In this document: positions 9,615-22,004 of the stretch, piece after piece
Position numbering within the stretch: the first letter of the stretch is position 1
Layout: each line of letters begins with the position of its first letter
From: Cadophora sp. MPI-SDFR-AT-0126
Taxonomy: Eukaryota > Ascomycota > Leotiomycetes > Helotiales > Ploettnerulaceae
Length of the DNA: 64,000 nt
NCBI GenBank assembly: GCA_020747065.1
Contig: JAGMVK010000011.1
Span: forward strand, 1,302,001-1,366,000
Direction of reading: 5' to 3'
Position numbers and translations under genes: made by a program
The notes under the pieces: generated by a model
What the model saw: only the letters and a program-made list of their open reading frames with translations
What the model was told of the DNA's origin: nothing
Database searches by the model: none

Positions 9615-12449
9615 CTACCGCTTCGACGCTCTGAGAGTGTTCACAGTCGGGCTCTTCGGATCAGATAGACTTCCAGACCCACTTCCACTACCGCTGGCGC
9701 TACTGCCTTTCCGCTCCTCCCTCGCATCTGACCACATCGTGTGCTTGCCTGTTCCGTGATAGAAGGCGCTGGATCCTCCCGGCCCCTCGCTGCTTGACTG
9801 CGTGAATCCGGATACGTTGCTTAGCATGCTAGAGCTGCGGCCTCGAGTCCGGTTCCCGTGCGGAGAATAGGACGGTCCCGACGTGGCTGGAACGTTTGAG
9901 TGGATGGCTGAAGAATAGAGACCAGAAGAGTTTTGTGGATTCCAAGGATAGGCACCAGCGTTCATGCCACCGTTCTCAGGCACGACGTCAGGAGGAAAGC
10001 CGGTGTTGAGCAGATTCTGAGTGCTGGCACCAGGACTCTGATTTGGCTGGTACATGACCTGATGCTGGACTTGCGACAGAGCCTCGATAGCACTTCCAAC
10101 TGCGTGAAGAGCAGCAGTTCCATCTTGAATTTGGAGATTGAGGTCTTGATCACGGCTGGTGTAGAACTCGTGGATCTTCTGTCGATTCAGCCTCTTAGCT
10201 TCACGCTCGCGTTCCTTCCTCTGAGCCTCGTCCAGACCCTTTGCATTGGCATCTGTTAGATTTTCATGCCTGCCATTGAGAAATGTGAGCCGAAGCTGCT
10301 TAGTCTCGCTTTTGTGCTGGAGAGTGCTCAAATCGTTCTTCCGCTCTTCAATCTCACGCTCTGCGGCTTGCTTGGCAGCGTTGAACTCAGAACGAGCCAG
10401 CTTATGCTTGTCACGCTGAGACTGGATCTCGGCCTTTGCGGAAGAATAACGTGCGGTATCGTCGGTTGGGACTGCTTGCAAGCTTTCAATCTCCAGCTCA
10501 AGTTCCTGAGTTCTTTCCTCTGCTTGCGTCCGGTTCACAGTGCTTTGTTGGATCTTCTGTCTCTGCTTATCCTCGTTTGGTGTAGACTGGACGCTCGCAC
10601 TAAGCTTGTCGATTTCTCTGCGCAAAAGGGCAATGTTTTTCCTTTGAACGGCGCGATTAGACTTCAAAGTTCTTTTCTCTTCAGCCAGTTTGTGTTCCTG
10701 TGTTATAACGGAAGCTTTGAGAGTTGACGTAGGCGAGCCAGGACGACCAGTGATGTGAGGACCTGGCGAGAGGTTCACGGAGAGATCGGGAGTGGAAGAC
10801 TGCAAAGTCCGTACGCTGGTAGAGAAAATGAGCGAGTCATCGAGGGTGCTATAGAAATCACACTGGTAGCGGGAAGTGGGCGCGAGTCCCACTATCACGC
10901 CAGACCAACGGGTCTGCTGTCCTGGCGTTTGCTCAGTATCCGCCGTGGAGTTGATGCGAGTCGGCTGCCATGTCGCTTGGTTGATTTTGACGTAGAACGG
11001 TTTGGACGTGTCTATGCCGGAAGAATTCAAGCCCTTACTGTCCTCTCTACACTCTCGTGGCTTGTGAACTGGAAAGAAGCTGGTGCTGAAAGAAACCTCG
11101 TCAGACCCTATGGAAGTTATCCATATCCGATCCGCCTCGGAACTGAAGGGCGCATTTCCCAGATCATTTGCGCCTGTTGTATTCGCGCCTGCGGACTCAG
11201 ATGCTGTGTGTGATGTTTCGTACTCTTTTACCATGACGATTTTGGTGCTTGCCAGAGCTGCCCATAAGGGTTGTCGAATGCGTACCTGTGCGCTTTGCTT
11301 CTTCTTCTTCTTGAAAGTAGCGGCTGGAATTCCAACCGCTACAGAAGCTGAGGAGTCATTTTCATGTGTCTGCGTTGTTGTTGAATCGCTTCCCGCGTCC
11401 AGGACCTTCCCAGCCTCTGGATCACCCATTGATGCTGAACTGTCTCTTTTCTCCCTCCTCACATACCAATCTCGGATATACCGTACCACACCCTGTGTAA
11501 GTATATGTATCGCTAAAATACTTCGAATCAAACCATGCCTCTTACTACGATTGCCCGAACGCGGCTCTAGCGGATCGTCAGGATCTGGCGATGCTAGAAA
11601 CCCGTTCGATCCAATGATAGCTCGTAGACCGGAGTGTTGAATCGTAGTTCCACAAAAATAATGCGATATCCCAATAACACTAAAACACCATAACACATTC
11701 TTCATCCCCGCTCCTTTCCCACTCGTCCCACCCCCGAGCGTCAAGGCAATGACAGTTTGTGCCAAGTCCAACGCAATATCCTGAAGTGGACTCCATAAAA
11801 ACAACCACACCATCAAAACGATCACATCTATCAGGAAGATGGTGCCTACAGATGGCGTACCCAAAGTTCCATGAAGGATATCTGTAAAGCTCAATCCAGA
11901 AGTGGCTGCGGTCGAGGGAGGGACGAATGTCAAGGTAGCGAACAGGAGGTGAATGATTGAGAGGAATGTGGGTGGGATTTGGAGAAGGACGATGAGGATG
12001 GCGAGGGTATCCCAAAGTGGACAGGACCACAAGACAGTGAGGGCGAACGACAAAGTATCGTGATGAACAGCGGGATTTTTGGCAGCATTGACATTGATTT
12101 GGCGGTGGTGCTCGAGAGAGGCCGGGGTCCCGGATGCGTTTTGGAAGACATCAGAGTCAGAAGAGCCATCGACAGAAGGCCTCCTCGAGATCTCCGCTAC
12201 CATCTTGTTCTCTGCCATGTTTTCGCCAGGTACTGGGCACCGCGCATGTCCATTCGACGGAGGAGGGGTTCCAGGCAAGGGTGGTGTTGAGGAGTTGCTC
12301 TCAATAGACTTCGCATGGCCATTAAGTTGACCATTGCTCTTCTGCTTCTGCACTCTCTTCCCCGGGCCTACAAGACCATTCTCATGCCGTGTATCACGTT
12401 GGTTCGCAGCACCTGGCTGTCGCTTGCTTGTGGCCGCTCCACGAGGCAT
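9615..12449 (-). CDS. acrB: Ubiquitination network signalling protein AcrB
   Basis: A single-exon 944-residue protein matching the fungal AcrB layout. It has a polar N-terminus (1-130) and hydrophobic segments at about 147-178, 202-220 and 250-268. A Ser/Thr-rich central region follows, then a long coiled coil at about 575-790, and a Gly/Ser-rich tail. In Aspergillus nidulans AcrB is named from acriflavine resistance and acts with the CreB/CreD ubiquitination network that tunes CreA-dependent carbon repression and transporter turnover. The membrane placement and coiled coil are seen here; the role comes from the family. The start at 12449 gives the typical MPRG.. basic N-terminus. Its divergent neighbour, the But2-domain gene, is 5.5 kb away, so no operon-like link exists. 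Short internal plus-strand frames are shadows. Confidence 0.87.
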   Translation of the reverse strand: MPRGAATSKRQPGAANQRDTRHENGLVGPGKRVQKQKSNGQLNGHAKSIESNSSTPPLPGTPPPSNGHARCPVPGENMAENKMVAEISRRPSVDGSSDSDVFQNASGTPASLEHHRQINVNAAKNPAVHHDTLSFALTVLWSCPLWDTLAILIVLLQIPPTFLSIIHLLFATLTFVPPSTAATSGLSFTDILHGTLGTPSVGTIFLIDVIVLMVWLFLWSPLQDIALDLAQTVIALTLGGGTSGKGAGMKNVLWCFSVIGISHYFCGTTIQHSGLRAIIGSNGFLASPDPDDPLEPRSGNRSKRHGLIRSILAIHILTQGVVRYIRDWYVRREKRDSSASMGDPEAGKVLDAGSDSTTTQTHENDSSASVAVGIPAATFKKKKKQSAQVRIRQPLWAALASTKIVMVKEYETSHTASESAGANTTGANDLGNAPFSSEADRIWITSIGSDEVSFSTSFFPVHKPRECREDSKGLNSSGIDTSKPFYVKINQATWQPTRINSTADTEQTPGQQTRWSGVIVGLAPTSRYQCDFYSTLDDSLIFSTSVRTLQSSTPDLSVNLSPGPHITGRPGSPTSTLKASVITQEHKLAEEKRTLKSNRAVQRKNIALLRREIDKLSASVQSTPNEDKQRQKIQQSTVNRTQAEERTQELELEIESLQAVPTDDTARYSSAKAEIQSQRDKHKLARSEFNAAKQAAEREIEERKNDLSTLQHKSETKQLRLTFLNGRHENLTDANAKGLDEAQRKEREREAKRLNRQKIHEFYTSRDQDLNLQIQDGTAALHAVGSAIEALSQVQHQVMYQPNQSPGASTQNLLNTGFPPDVVPENGGMNAGAYPWNPQNSSGLYSSAIHSNVPATSGPSYSPHGNRTRGRSSSMLSNVSGFTQSSSEGPGGSSAFYHGTGKHTMWSDAREERKGSSASGSGSGSGSLSDPKSPTVNTLRASKR

Positions 12450-14652
12450 GCGACTGTGCTGACCCAGAGGGACGTCCGAGTCAGCGGAAGGATGCTGCTG
12501 ATGGGGACCTCAGCGTTTCGAGCAGGTGACGATTCCCCTATTCGTGACTCCGATTGAGGACAAAATTTCGATTCGTTATGGTGGTCGTGGACAGTCGTAG
12601 CGGCCTCATTCGAATAATTGCTGTCGAGCCGTGGCGGGAGGGAGTGGCGTTGTGGGTGATGGTGAGGTTGAGGTGTATGGGTATGGAGTTGGAAGGTTGG
12701 AAGAAGAGGCTCGCAAGTTGAGGTCGAAAGACTCGCTCGCTCGCCCGCGGTGAAGTTGCAGTGCTTGTTTTGGCGACTAGCCGTAGTTGTACCGCAGATA
12801 TTACGGGAGCCGCGGCTTACTTAATTAACACTGAACGACCACCACCAGCCAGCACCAGTACCTAGGTTCGGGGCAGGGGGAGGGCCACTTTTGCTTCTTC
12901 ACTTGTACTCTCTCGGGCAAAGGCAGGGCAAGCAGAATAACGGAACCAGGAAAATGCAAGAAGCAGAAGCAGAGGCAAAGGCAAAATCCGATCTCTTGTT
13001 TTTTTATTCCCATTTTTCCCGGCCTGCAAGAGTGTCGGATTGGCTGACACGACCATGTCGACCCCATCTTTGCTCCACGCCGACTGAGGTATCCTGTCCT
13101 GTGCTGCCCTATTGCTTCTCCACCCCAAGCCTCCCGCCCCGATCAAGGCTTTTCTTCTGAGATTGCAGAGATTGGATGCGACCATGCTATGCCATGGCAT
13201 GCACATGTTCACCGTACAACGCACGTCCTATCCTGTGCAGTCGAGGTGGGCAAAATCATGCACGGCAGACCAGTACCGCAGCCCTGTCCAGCGCCACAGC
13301 GAGTGGGAACCCTGACATGAGCGAGATCGTACGAGCAAGCGGCCATATCAGAGCTCTCGCTGCCTCTGAGAGAGAAAAAATCTCAGTAAGCAGGGCAAAA
13401 TGAAGCTATATGGCCCTAGTAGTAGAGTATCTCTGTGTCACATGTAGTGGCCACGGATGATTCGTCGGCTCTTTCCCACCAGCGATTTCCATAACAAACC
13501 GTTTCTTGACCGGCTTTCCAAGTGGGAACTACTCTACTCTACCCCTACTCTTACTCTTACTGTGGCTGCAAGCCAAGCCGTTTGAGACTAAACTTTCCCA
13601 AACAAGACGCACCAGTTTCTGCAAAAATGCTGCACGGTTGACAGAATTCTGTCCTCCTTCAGCCCAATCAGAGGCCGAGACGCACGAGTCAGTATGTAAA
13701 TCTTACGACAAGAAGAGCACAGCGCAGAAGGCTTCGACGTTAATATGTCACTACATGCCAGGATCTTTTCGAAAGCGGAGTCATCTGCACATGAAAATCC
13801 TTAGCAACGAATTGAAAATCAAAATTGACTACGGGCTTTGGCGGGGAGTTCTTTCTCGTGATCATCATCTCCGATATCAAAACCTTATATCGTTCAAGCT
13901 GGTGCTTATGTCAAGATGAATCGGCATTCATTTCTGGCTAAATATCCTGTCTTGAGATCATGAGCTTACGATACGGCATATAGGTCTGTTATCTCTGATA
14001 CTTTCATAAAAGAGAATTCAAGTCCTCTCCTCCATCACAGCAGGAGGAGAATTATTCGTCGAAATCATACAATTCTAGCGTCCCATTATTCTCTCTCCGC
14101 ATGATCAATTCCTTTATCTCCTCTCAGTAGCACGCCATGACCTCAAGGATGCGTCGTCGATCCTCATCCTCAACGATCAAAGATAAGCACTGTGATTGCT
14201 GCAGCAAGAGTTGCAGTGACTTGCATCTGCAGATTTCCCACTCTTGCTCCTCCTCCAACGGCAGCAAAGTGTGGAGGCTGCAGACTTTCGGAAAATGACC
14301 GGCCCTTGTAACCTTAAGCGACAGCTCTTTGCTTGGCCGGCACTTGAACAGCCTTCATCAAAATTCCCGGCCTGAGGGGGGTGTGGGCATCGATCTCAGT
14401 GGATCGACGCCAACTCTGGCCTCGGTATGGAATGTTTACTTTCCCTTTCCCGTCACTTGCACTATCGGTGACAGCTGTCCATGATGAAAACAGAAAGATG
14501 TCTTGAGGAGCAGGGAGGGATTGCGACGATCCTTGCCATCCTATATCTGATAACGAGCGTGAAAACGGAAATTTCTCCTCTTCTCTCCCCGCATCAGCAA
14601 AAGCCGAAGATACCGGCGCAGTCCTCATCCTAATCCTAGGGAAGCAAATGGC

Positions 14653-14670
14653 ATCCTATCCTATCCTATC
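14653..14670. repeat. (CCTAT)n pentamer repeat
   Basis: Just over three CCTAT units. The same pentamer in reverse complement (GATAG/GGATA) recurs at 49531-49551. Confidence 0.75.
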
Positions 14671-17600
14671 AACAGAGAGCAGCATATACGATGACAGCAG
14701 AAGATGAAACAGATGGCTATGAATGGCTGAATCAGCATCTCACCGCGATGGTCTGCAAAGTCAAGCATTTAGCGGTGGGGAGTGGAGGGGAAACTCGCGG
14801 GTAGGTCTGGCGATCCTCCTCATTTGCTCGACGCACATGCTGGATTAAGTTTCTGACGTGTTGCCCGTGGCTTGTCAGTCAGCGTGGACTTGCCTAGTCG
14901 GTGTTTGAATCGGTGGGCAAGATGTTCTTGCGAGATATCATCACCACTTTGATTCGTGCCGAGCTTCATGTTTCCAAGTCTGTCACGTGGCGCAAAAGAA
15001 ATCCCTATTTACATCCTCTAGGGCTCCCGTGTCGACTTCTTTACATCCGAGGTCGGTGTTCAAGCTCTCAAAAGTTAATTTTCCTGTTCGCACACCTCAA
15101 TGCTGGCTGGCGATGGGCAAGACTGCTACCGAGGAAGTCAGCTTGTGCTGAGCACCTTCCCTGTCTCTTCGCCCTTCTTGTCATCTTAGAAAAACTCTAC
15201 TGCGCTCCAGAGTCAATATGACTACGGCCATGATCTCAGTTTTCTAACATAGAGGTGCGCTAAATTTAGCAAAAATACGAGTATGAACCTCGGCGAAAAC
15301 AGAAGCCTCACATCCATAGCCCTTCAGAAGATTGACGAACTTGTGATGACGCAGGATCTTACTTCTGGTTTTAGATCTCCGTGAGCCCTTGTGCTTCGTC
15401 TTATCCTGGTCCACATATACTCCTTCGGGTTCACAAAGTAAAATGGTAATCATAAATGATTACTTAAAATCTGTTCCTTTTGTTTCTTCGTTTCCTCCTC
15501 TCAGTAATCAGACCGCTTGACCTCATCGGTGGTCACTTCAGCCAGATGTTCTTTCAAGAATTGGACAAATTTTGCTTCCGAAATGGTTAAGATGTATCTT
15601 ATCCCAAAGCGCCATCTCCTCACTGTATTATCCTACTTCCCTCTCAAACCACATGGTGAGTTAGACACTCGATCAAAGAAGCTTGCGAGGACTTGAAATG
15701 CCCAAATGCCATCGATAAATGACAGACCACACAAGAGAAGATGTTCGCATGGTATCCGCAACCAACCAATGAGCCAAGTGAAGAGACGAGATTATTGGGT
15801 TGTCAACGAAAGAGAAAATCAAGCATGCAGGTAATCCGTCTCGGCTAAGAGCTTGCCTATGTCAACATTACGAAAGGAAAAAGGCTGTCTGAGAAGACAG
15901 TCTGAAAAGAATCACAGGGTCCATGGATATGAGGAATCTAGCAATTTCGCACGATGTACAACGACAGGTAGGAAGAGAAGACTTTGCAAAGTCAGGAGTG
16001 GAAAGCAAAAGCCAGAATGAATTCCATCCTAACATCGCAACCTCTGTTCGAAACCGTGCCGGGAGATGTGTTGATCTCTCCACTTTCGATTCACTCAATG
16101 AATAACTCGTAAGACATCTTAGACATATAAATTGCCTGGATAAGATAGGAAACGATGGATTCAACCTGTTGCTTGGAAACCTGCTGAAATGGAGGTAGAT
16201 CGGCCGCTCGCTTGTACGGTAAGGGTGCTGGATGTCAACAAAGGAGATCCACAGACTTTTCACGATCCTCATGAGTTCTAGGAGAAATTATTGGACTGAT
16301 AAATAGCTGGTCATTTTAATGCCCGGAGTTGGTTTCCACATCAAGCATTTGGATTTAGAAACTATCCTTGAGTCCATGCACCAGTTTGTCAAGGTCAGAA
16401 GTGAGGAGGACAGCCTCTTGTCTTAATTATAGTCAACCAAGTAGCTCAGAAATTCTCAACTGAGCACCATTGATCTCTGGCCCCAAGAACATGAAAATCG
16501 TTCCAGCTTCCTGCCTTTGGAGAAGAGAATCAAGCAAAAGGTACTAGTGACAGCCACCCGGACATCTCCAAAGACCTCCGTGCTAGCTCGAGCGAGCTCA
16601 AGCTTTTGGCTGGATTAGAGTTTCTTGTTCTCAGTGCTTCAACATCTCCTATTCATAAATGAAGAAATCAAGAAGTCAAGACTGTTGACTCATCTCTCGC
16701 AGAAGCAATGAATCACCATACCAAAGTCGCTCAAGCCTCCATTCATCTGTCACCCAAATCCCAGCCATCGAATCCAAGATTCTAATCATTACGAAAGACA
16801 ACAATTCATTCAGGTGCGTCCTGTTTAATTTTAGTGTCTGAGACTTGTGGCTTGAATGGTTCATATTCGCTTGCATTAGCTTGCGAGCCAACAGGTATGT
16901 ACAGTACAGCTTGCGGGGTCAAGGAACTCGTGCTCCGTGCAGCGTGCGTGCTACTTGATCTGCTTGCTTTAGGATCTGAAAGTATCTGCCTGGACTATTT
17001 TCATGTTGGTCGAACGTTCAGATCAAGAATTTGGGAGGAGAATGTTGAGGTCATACTGCGTGGGATGTGTAGCTAGGTTAGAAAGGTCATTGGAAGAAGC
17101 TTCGACTCGTCGATATGCACGCATCGCAGCTTTGCACTGAGCAGAAGCTTTATCGAATTCACTGACGGACCTCAGATGAAATCAAATTGGTTTCTCGAAG
17201 CTTATAAACAGTGCTATGTCGGATCTGCAAGTGTAATATGGTGGAAACAACATAGCGGCTGAGGGTCCGACCGAATGGTGATCAGATCAGATCACTAGAA
17301 CAGAATTATCTGCTGGAAACCTACACGTCTTGATGAAGGGATCATCACAGTCGTGCAACAAGAGGATGTTATTGATCTCTCGATGACTTTAACTTAGCGG
17401 GGGAGTAGTTTGCAATGTTTCCCATCCTTAACCTCGGGAATCTCGTCCACATATCAGGAATCAAAGAGACGCCGAGCATCAACTTCCGCACAACAGGACT
17501 CAAAGCAAAGATTGAGCCGCTCTTGAGCCTCTTCATTATTAAATGGACACTAATGAGCCGCATGTCGTCCTATTTAAGGCCTGAGAATGAGGTCCGAGCC

Positions 17601-17818
17601 GCGACCTGAGAGTTGATAAGTCAGTCGTCCGAAGCGTTGATTATCTGGCCTTGTTAGTAGCTCTGGTCCCTTTGCACTGACACTGATATTTCTAGGTGCT
17701 GCAGTCTAATAACATGTACCTGTAAGTAACGCTTGAATGGTTGCGCAGTCTAAAAGTTGAGAGGCACGATGTACCGGATGTCAGCTTCGTGTATTCTGCA
17801 GTGGTTCTCATTGATATG

Positions 17819-17826
17819 TATAAATA
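17819..17826 (+). promoter_or_regulatory. TATA box of the But2-domain gene
   Basis: TATAAATA lies 129 bp upstream of the preferred ATG at 17955. A clear TATA box is typical of fungal genes for secreted, regulated proteins. Confidence 0.55.
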
Positions 17827-17954
17827 CCGGCACAGCTGCCTGCCTCTCATTGAATCTTCTGTACCAGTCGCTCGTTGTTCAATTTCCTCAGGCTCATAGA
17901 ATTCCCTTGCCACCTTCATAATCTCTTCTCGTGGGAAGCAAGCCATTGCCCACC

Positions 17955-18575
17955 ATGAAGCTACTCACCCTCGCCCTCACTCTTACCCCCCTCATAACGA
18001 CCGCCTCAGCCGCCGCCCTCGAAGTCCTGTCTTCTCGAACCCTCAATTTTGGCTCCCCAAAATGCCCAGCGAACGGCACACTCTCAGGCGCCTATCTCAA
18101 CCCCACACTCATAGTCCCCGTCTCCAAACGCGCCCCCAACGTCGCCTTCGGATCCACCAAAATGCCACTCATAACCCCCAACGACTTCTGCACCATCTTC
18201 AATCTCGTCATTCCACCCACCGCAGTCGACAAGACGTGCACGCTGGAATTCCTGTTCCCGCGTATCGACCAGAGCGCCCTGCCGTATATGTACTCTGGTG
18301 GTGGGCACTTTACGTTCACGGGGTACGCGTTCGGGACTGGGGCCACGGAGCAGACGACGTATAATAAGCAGCCGCCTCCTGGACCGAGTCCGCCTCAACC
18401 ACCTGCTGTATTGAAGCCGGGGAATGCGTATACGATTAATGTTGGGGGTTGTGCAATTGAGACGGGTATGGCGGGGTTGGAGGTCAGCGGGCTTTTGTGT
18501 AGTACCGATACAACGTTCATCTTCGCGCAGAGTGATAAGAAGTGTCCGATTGGGTTCTTTGTTGCTATTTCGTAG
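17955..18575 (+). CDS. Secreted protein with But2 C-terminal-type domain
   Basis: A single-exon protein of 206 residues from Met at 17955; the frame is open from 17931. The later start is preferred because it puts the signal peptide MKLLTLALTLTPLITTASA at the N-terminus. The mature part has six cysteines (in SPKCPA, DFCTIF, KTCTLEF, GGCAIE, LLCSTD and KKCPIGF). It also has the beta-rich pattern of the domain first named from the C-terminus of fission-yeast ubiquitin-like-binding protein But2, which in Pezizomycotina is common in small secreted or cell-surface proteins. A Pro-rich insert (about residues 145-160) interrupts it. Despite the family name, a signal peptide argues against a role in ubiquitin binding. 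The function is unknown; an extracellular structural or effector-like role is possible. It converges with the DUF6594 gene, 243 bp apart. Confidence 0.82.
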   Translation: MKLLTLALTLTPLITTASAAALEVLSSRTLNFGSPKCPANGTLSGAYLNPTLIVPVSKRAPNVAFGSTKMPLITPNDFCTIFNLVIPPTAVDKTCTLEFLFPRIDQSALPYMYSGGGHFTFTGYAFGTGATEQTTYNKQPPPGPSPPQPPAVLKPGNAYTINVGGCAIETGMAGLEVSGLLCSTDTTFIFAQSDKKCPIGFFVAIS

Positions 18576-18818
18576 CCTGTGCTAGGACTGTTGGATCTGA
18601 ATCGCTTCATTTTGCTGTAATTAGTAGTGTCTAATGAAAAGTCGTGGTACCTCACCAACGTTGTTATTTCAGATGATCATCCGTAAAGTGTAAAACCCAC
18701 ATAGAATCTCTTATTCTGCTTCAAGCTAGACAAAGATAGTAGGAGAGATAGACTGATAAAGTCCTCTGCGATATTCGCTGCACCCTCATTCGTGTGCTAG
18801 AGTATCAAGAGCTGGCCC

Positions 18819-20271
18819 CTAGACAAGTTGCCAAAACAGCACAGTAGCTGCTAGAATCAGCCAAAGAGCGCATGCAAGTGGAAGAAAGACATACGTGGCA
18901 GTCCCAACGAAAACAACATTGGTCGAGGATTTCATCATACAGCTCATAAGAGTCGCAAAAGCAAGCATAGATATCGAGACAATACCTGCCCTCCAGACAC
19001 GGTTCATGGGCACCCATAGCAGCATAAAGCATGGGACTACTAGAACACCCACTGCCATGGTGACTGTGATGACTTTGGTTATTGCTGTTGCCGCTCTGCT
19101 GTTGGGTGTATATTTAGACATGTCATATCCACATGCTATGTTTTCGAGGTGGAAGGGTAGACTTTGGGGCTTGCAAATATCCTCTAAATCCTAGTCAGCT
19201 GAGATCCAATAGAACCAGTAGATGTGAGGGCGGGTTGGACCTTAAAAGTTTCCACGATCCAAACAACAACGCGATTGCTATAATCGACGTCTATCAACGG
19301 GAATAGATCGTCGTAGTGATGAACCCAATCCCGGTCTTCTCGGACCACCGGCTTTTCGTTCCAGAAGAAATTAATCAGACTCTTGTGGTTATCATGCCGT
19401 ACTTGGCCAACTTTGCTCCACTCACGGAAGCCTCGCAGTTGCCTATCTGAGAGAGATTCAGTTCTACTTGCAATCTACCACTAGCCCTAACTTCTTACCG
19501 TACTCAGACAATTTTGATTGTAGTCGCCGGTATAAGTCTTTCTGTTGGCCATGCCGGTCGAAGCATTGTTCACTTGATCTCAGTCTGAAATTCATTTCCG
19601 AGCTATCGTCTTCGCGGTCTAACCGGTCAAGCTCACTCTCAATATGAGATATTTCAGCTTGCAGATTCAACAGTACACGAAGGCGCACCCTCCCAAACTT
19701 TCTCAACATCGCGAACTCGTCACAAGCGTCTAGAAATGCCGCAATCTGTGGGTAGCCTTGAGGGGATCTCTCCATGGTCTTGACTGCATTTATTTAATGG
19801 TTCATGTTGCCCCTTTGTTACGAGTGACGATGAGTCTGACTTACGATTGTTGTATTCCACAAGGGGCGGCCGAGATGATGTCGCAGCATATAGAATTTTC
19901 CTGTGCTCTCTCAACCTAGGCTTATGCGCATAAGTGTGCAAATGTCGAGGTGGCCCGGAAGCAATTCTCCAAATATCTGAAGCCCGAGAATGGACTCGAG
20001 TCCTAAGCCTATCCCGCAGGCGCGTTGATGCAGCGAAATCCTCAGCGCCTTCAACACCAATGCCATTATAGTTTACTGCAAGCTTAGCAGCTACTGGCAT
20101 TGCCGGATGATTGATTGTCTCTGGTAGTGGGCGACTCAGGAGCTGTGGACCTCTGTCGATGCCTCTTTCATTGCTCGGATGTTCAGCACGTGGCGGAGCC
20201 GATAGCAGGGAGCTTTCAGTTGTATCACAACGAGCTTTGTATGCCTGGCACGAGAGCTCTTGAGAAGCCAT
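18819..20271 (-). CDS. DUF6594-domain membrane protein
   Basis: Four exons (20271-19845, 19783-19499, 19446-19241, 19190-18819) give 429 residues. The domain opens with ERSPQGYPQIAAFLD at the start of exon 2. It continues with the family's helical pattern (RVLLNLQAEISHIESELDR, then a DRDWVH segment) and ends with three predicted membrane helices separated by short loops, encoded in exon 4. DUF6594 proteins are abundant in filamentous ascomycetes and are mostly uncharacterised membrane proteins, some near incompatibility-type genes. Exon 1 adds an Arg/Ser-rich N-terminal extension of about 142 residues, joined by a GTAAGT..GCAG intron that restores the frame. A start at 19775 inside exon 2 would give the plain domain. 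The third intron uses a weak donor (GTCCAA). Confidence 0.78.
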
Positions 20272-20902
20272 TGGAGCAAATGAAATATGAAAAGCTGATT
20301 CAATTTGGTAACTTCATAGTCCTATCCGAGAAGAAAAGCTGAACAGGACTACATATGTACGTTGTACGGACAACCTCGTCTAATTCACAACCTTGAGATC
20401 TGCCTATTGAAAGCCCTTAGGCAACAAGGCGGATCTGGCTGGCACACTTGCTGCCCAATAGCACCCGACAATAACAGCGAATGGCCAGTAGCGGGATGTA
20501 GATATGATGTCGCAGCATGCAGTATACATACACATGGAGCGGTGAGGACATTGCGCCCGGTTCATATGGAGGAAATATCGGTTTGATACGCAAGGGCACA
20601 TGAGCGGTAAAGTCTCTCTTACAAGAAAGTACTCGCATTTGGCCCGAGTATCCCCGGGTAACATGGTAGACTCGCTGTGCCTGGTGGCATATTGGAGATT
20701 TTTGCCTTGTAGATTAGGAACGAAATGAGTGACTGCTGCCGAGATCAACCAAAAAGAGCAGTGGAAATTCAGCGATAGAGATGAAATAAATCAGTGAACC
20801 AGTGAATCAAGATGCGCAACGAGATATTGAAGAGCGTTGAAACATACCTTGAAACACATGTTTTGACTTCTATGGATGATCATTTTCCAGTCGTAGGTTT
20901 CA
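20272..20902. other. Intergenic, same-strand spacer
   Basis: This lies between the DUF6594 start and the thioesterase stop. Short frames (20404-20748 minus, 20362-20586 plus) have no family support. It probably contains the DUF6594 promoter. Confidence 0.5.
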
Positions 20903-22004
20903 TTACCTACCACCCATGTCCTCAACGGCGTCTTTCCGATCCCAAGTCGCTTGCTCGATGTTTCTCACCGCGTTTTCTATCTCTCGTATCCTCTTCTCAA
21001 CCCTTATTTTTTCAGCCTATCCAAAGTCAGCATTCTTTGGCCCTGCCTTGCAAGACAAGTCATTGCATGTGGCCATGCGAAGATGGCAAAATTGCTATAA
21101 GAAACCTACTTCCTGCTCCGCCCATGTTTGTTCAAAAGCCTTGAGCATGAAAGGCCTGATCGTCGCTTTCCTCTTCTTCAGATAATCATAGACTACGATA
21201 TCTTCAACGCATCTGGCCGCTGGTCTCTGATGTAGCTCGGATAGAATCATTACATCTAGAACAAAAGACGATTCCGATGCCGAAGGTAAATATGAGAGTT
21301 TATGGAAGACGGAGATATGATCTGGCCATGCCATGGGCTATTCGCATTAGTACATGTGTGGTTGAAAAGAGCATGGGAGACCTTACAAATTTATAGTCCG
21401 TTCTCATAGACTTCAGAATCATGCCAAATCCATTCGGTGTCACCGAGTCCATCCACTCTTTCCCATGTTCTGGATCGATATGTACCGCATAGTTATATGC
21501 CCAATTGACCCGCGCAGATTCCGCATACCGTATATACATTACATTATTAACATGTTCCTAGAACCTCATTGATCAACAATTGTCCGCGCGCCCATGCTTC
21601 AGAGCCCACCAAGCGTTTCAAGGAAAGACCGAACGAACCATTCTATCCATTTCTCCCCATACAACAGCTTGTCTAAGTAACCCGGCCCTCTTTCGTCCGA
21701 CCAGGAATCCCTCTCGTCCCGCAACCAGTGCACGCCATTCTTCCCCTATGGCTTTCATGACTGTAGCTGCTTCTTGTGTCTGATCCCCTGACATGCCGAA
21801 CATGATACATTTGCCTATCCTAGCCTTGATATCGGAGAGCCATCGTGCGTTGCCTGTAGCTGGTGCGGGGGCAGAAGGCGTAGAGGAGGAATTCGAGGAT
21901 CGAGGAACTGAAAGTGAAAGGGCGCGTATTTGCTGTTTGTTGAAGGTCGGGAGGAGGAAGTGCTGGGCTTGCAGCCGCTGTTGAAGCCTAACTTTCATTG
22001 CCAA
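20903..22004 (-). CDS. Hotdog-fold acyl-CoA thioesterase, probably mitochondrial
   Basis: Four exons (22004-21639, 21557-21387, 21337-21110, 21016-20903) give 292 residues. Each junction restores family sequence: WGEMDRM joins EHVNNVMYIRYAES, DYKF joins PMAWPDHISVFHKL, and the last exon adds a charged helical tail ending in DAVEDMGGR. The core matches 4HBT/YbgC-type thioesterases, which hydrolyse acyl-CoA to free acid and CoA; the Asp of the GEMD/HVNN segment is the likely catalytic site. The first 40 residues are basic, Ser-rich and nearly free of acidic residues, like a mitochondrial presequence. The start lies 302 bp from the divergent ETFRF1-like gene. Chain-length preference cannot be read from the sequence. 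Confidence 0.88.

Larger units (their letters stand above)
12450..17930. other. 5.5-kb gene-free space
   Basis: No credible coding region was found on either strand. Frames up to 137 codons (13506-13919 plus) and 134 codons (15868-16272 minus) lack motifs. The first 1.3 kb is GC-rich and pyrimidine-tract rich and probably includes a long acrB leader. A (CCTAT)n run lies at 14653-14670. The 15.2-17.4 kb part is more AT-rich and featureless. I saw no terminal inverted repeats, long terminal repeats or transposase motifs. Confidence 0.5.

Noticed and set aside
12450..17930. Possible decayed transposon in the 5.5-kb space
   Set aside because: No terminal repeats, integrase, reverse transcriptase or transposase motifs, and no strong TA skew typical of repeat-induced point mutation.
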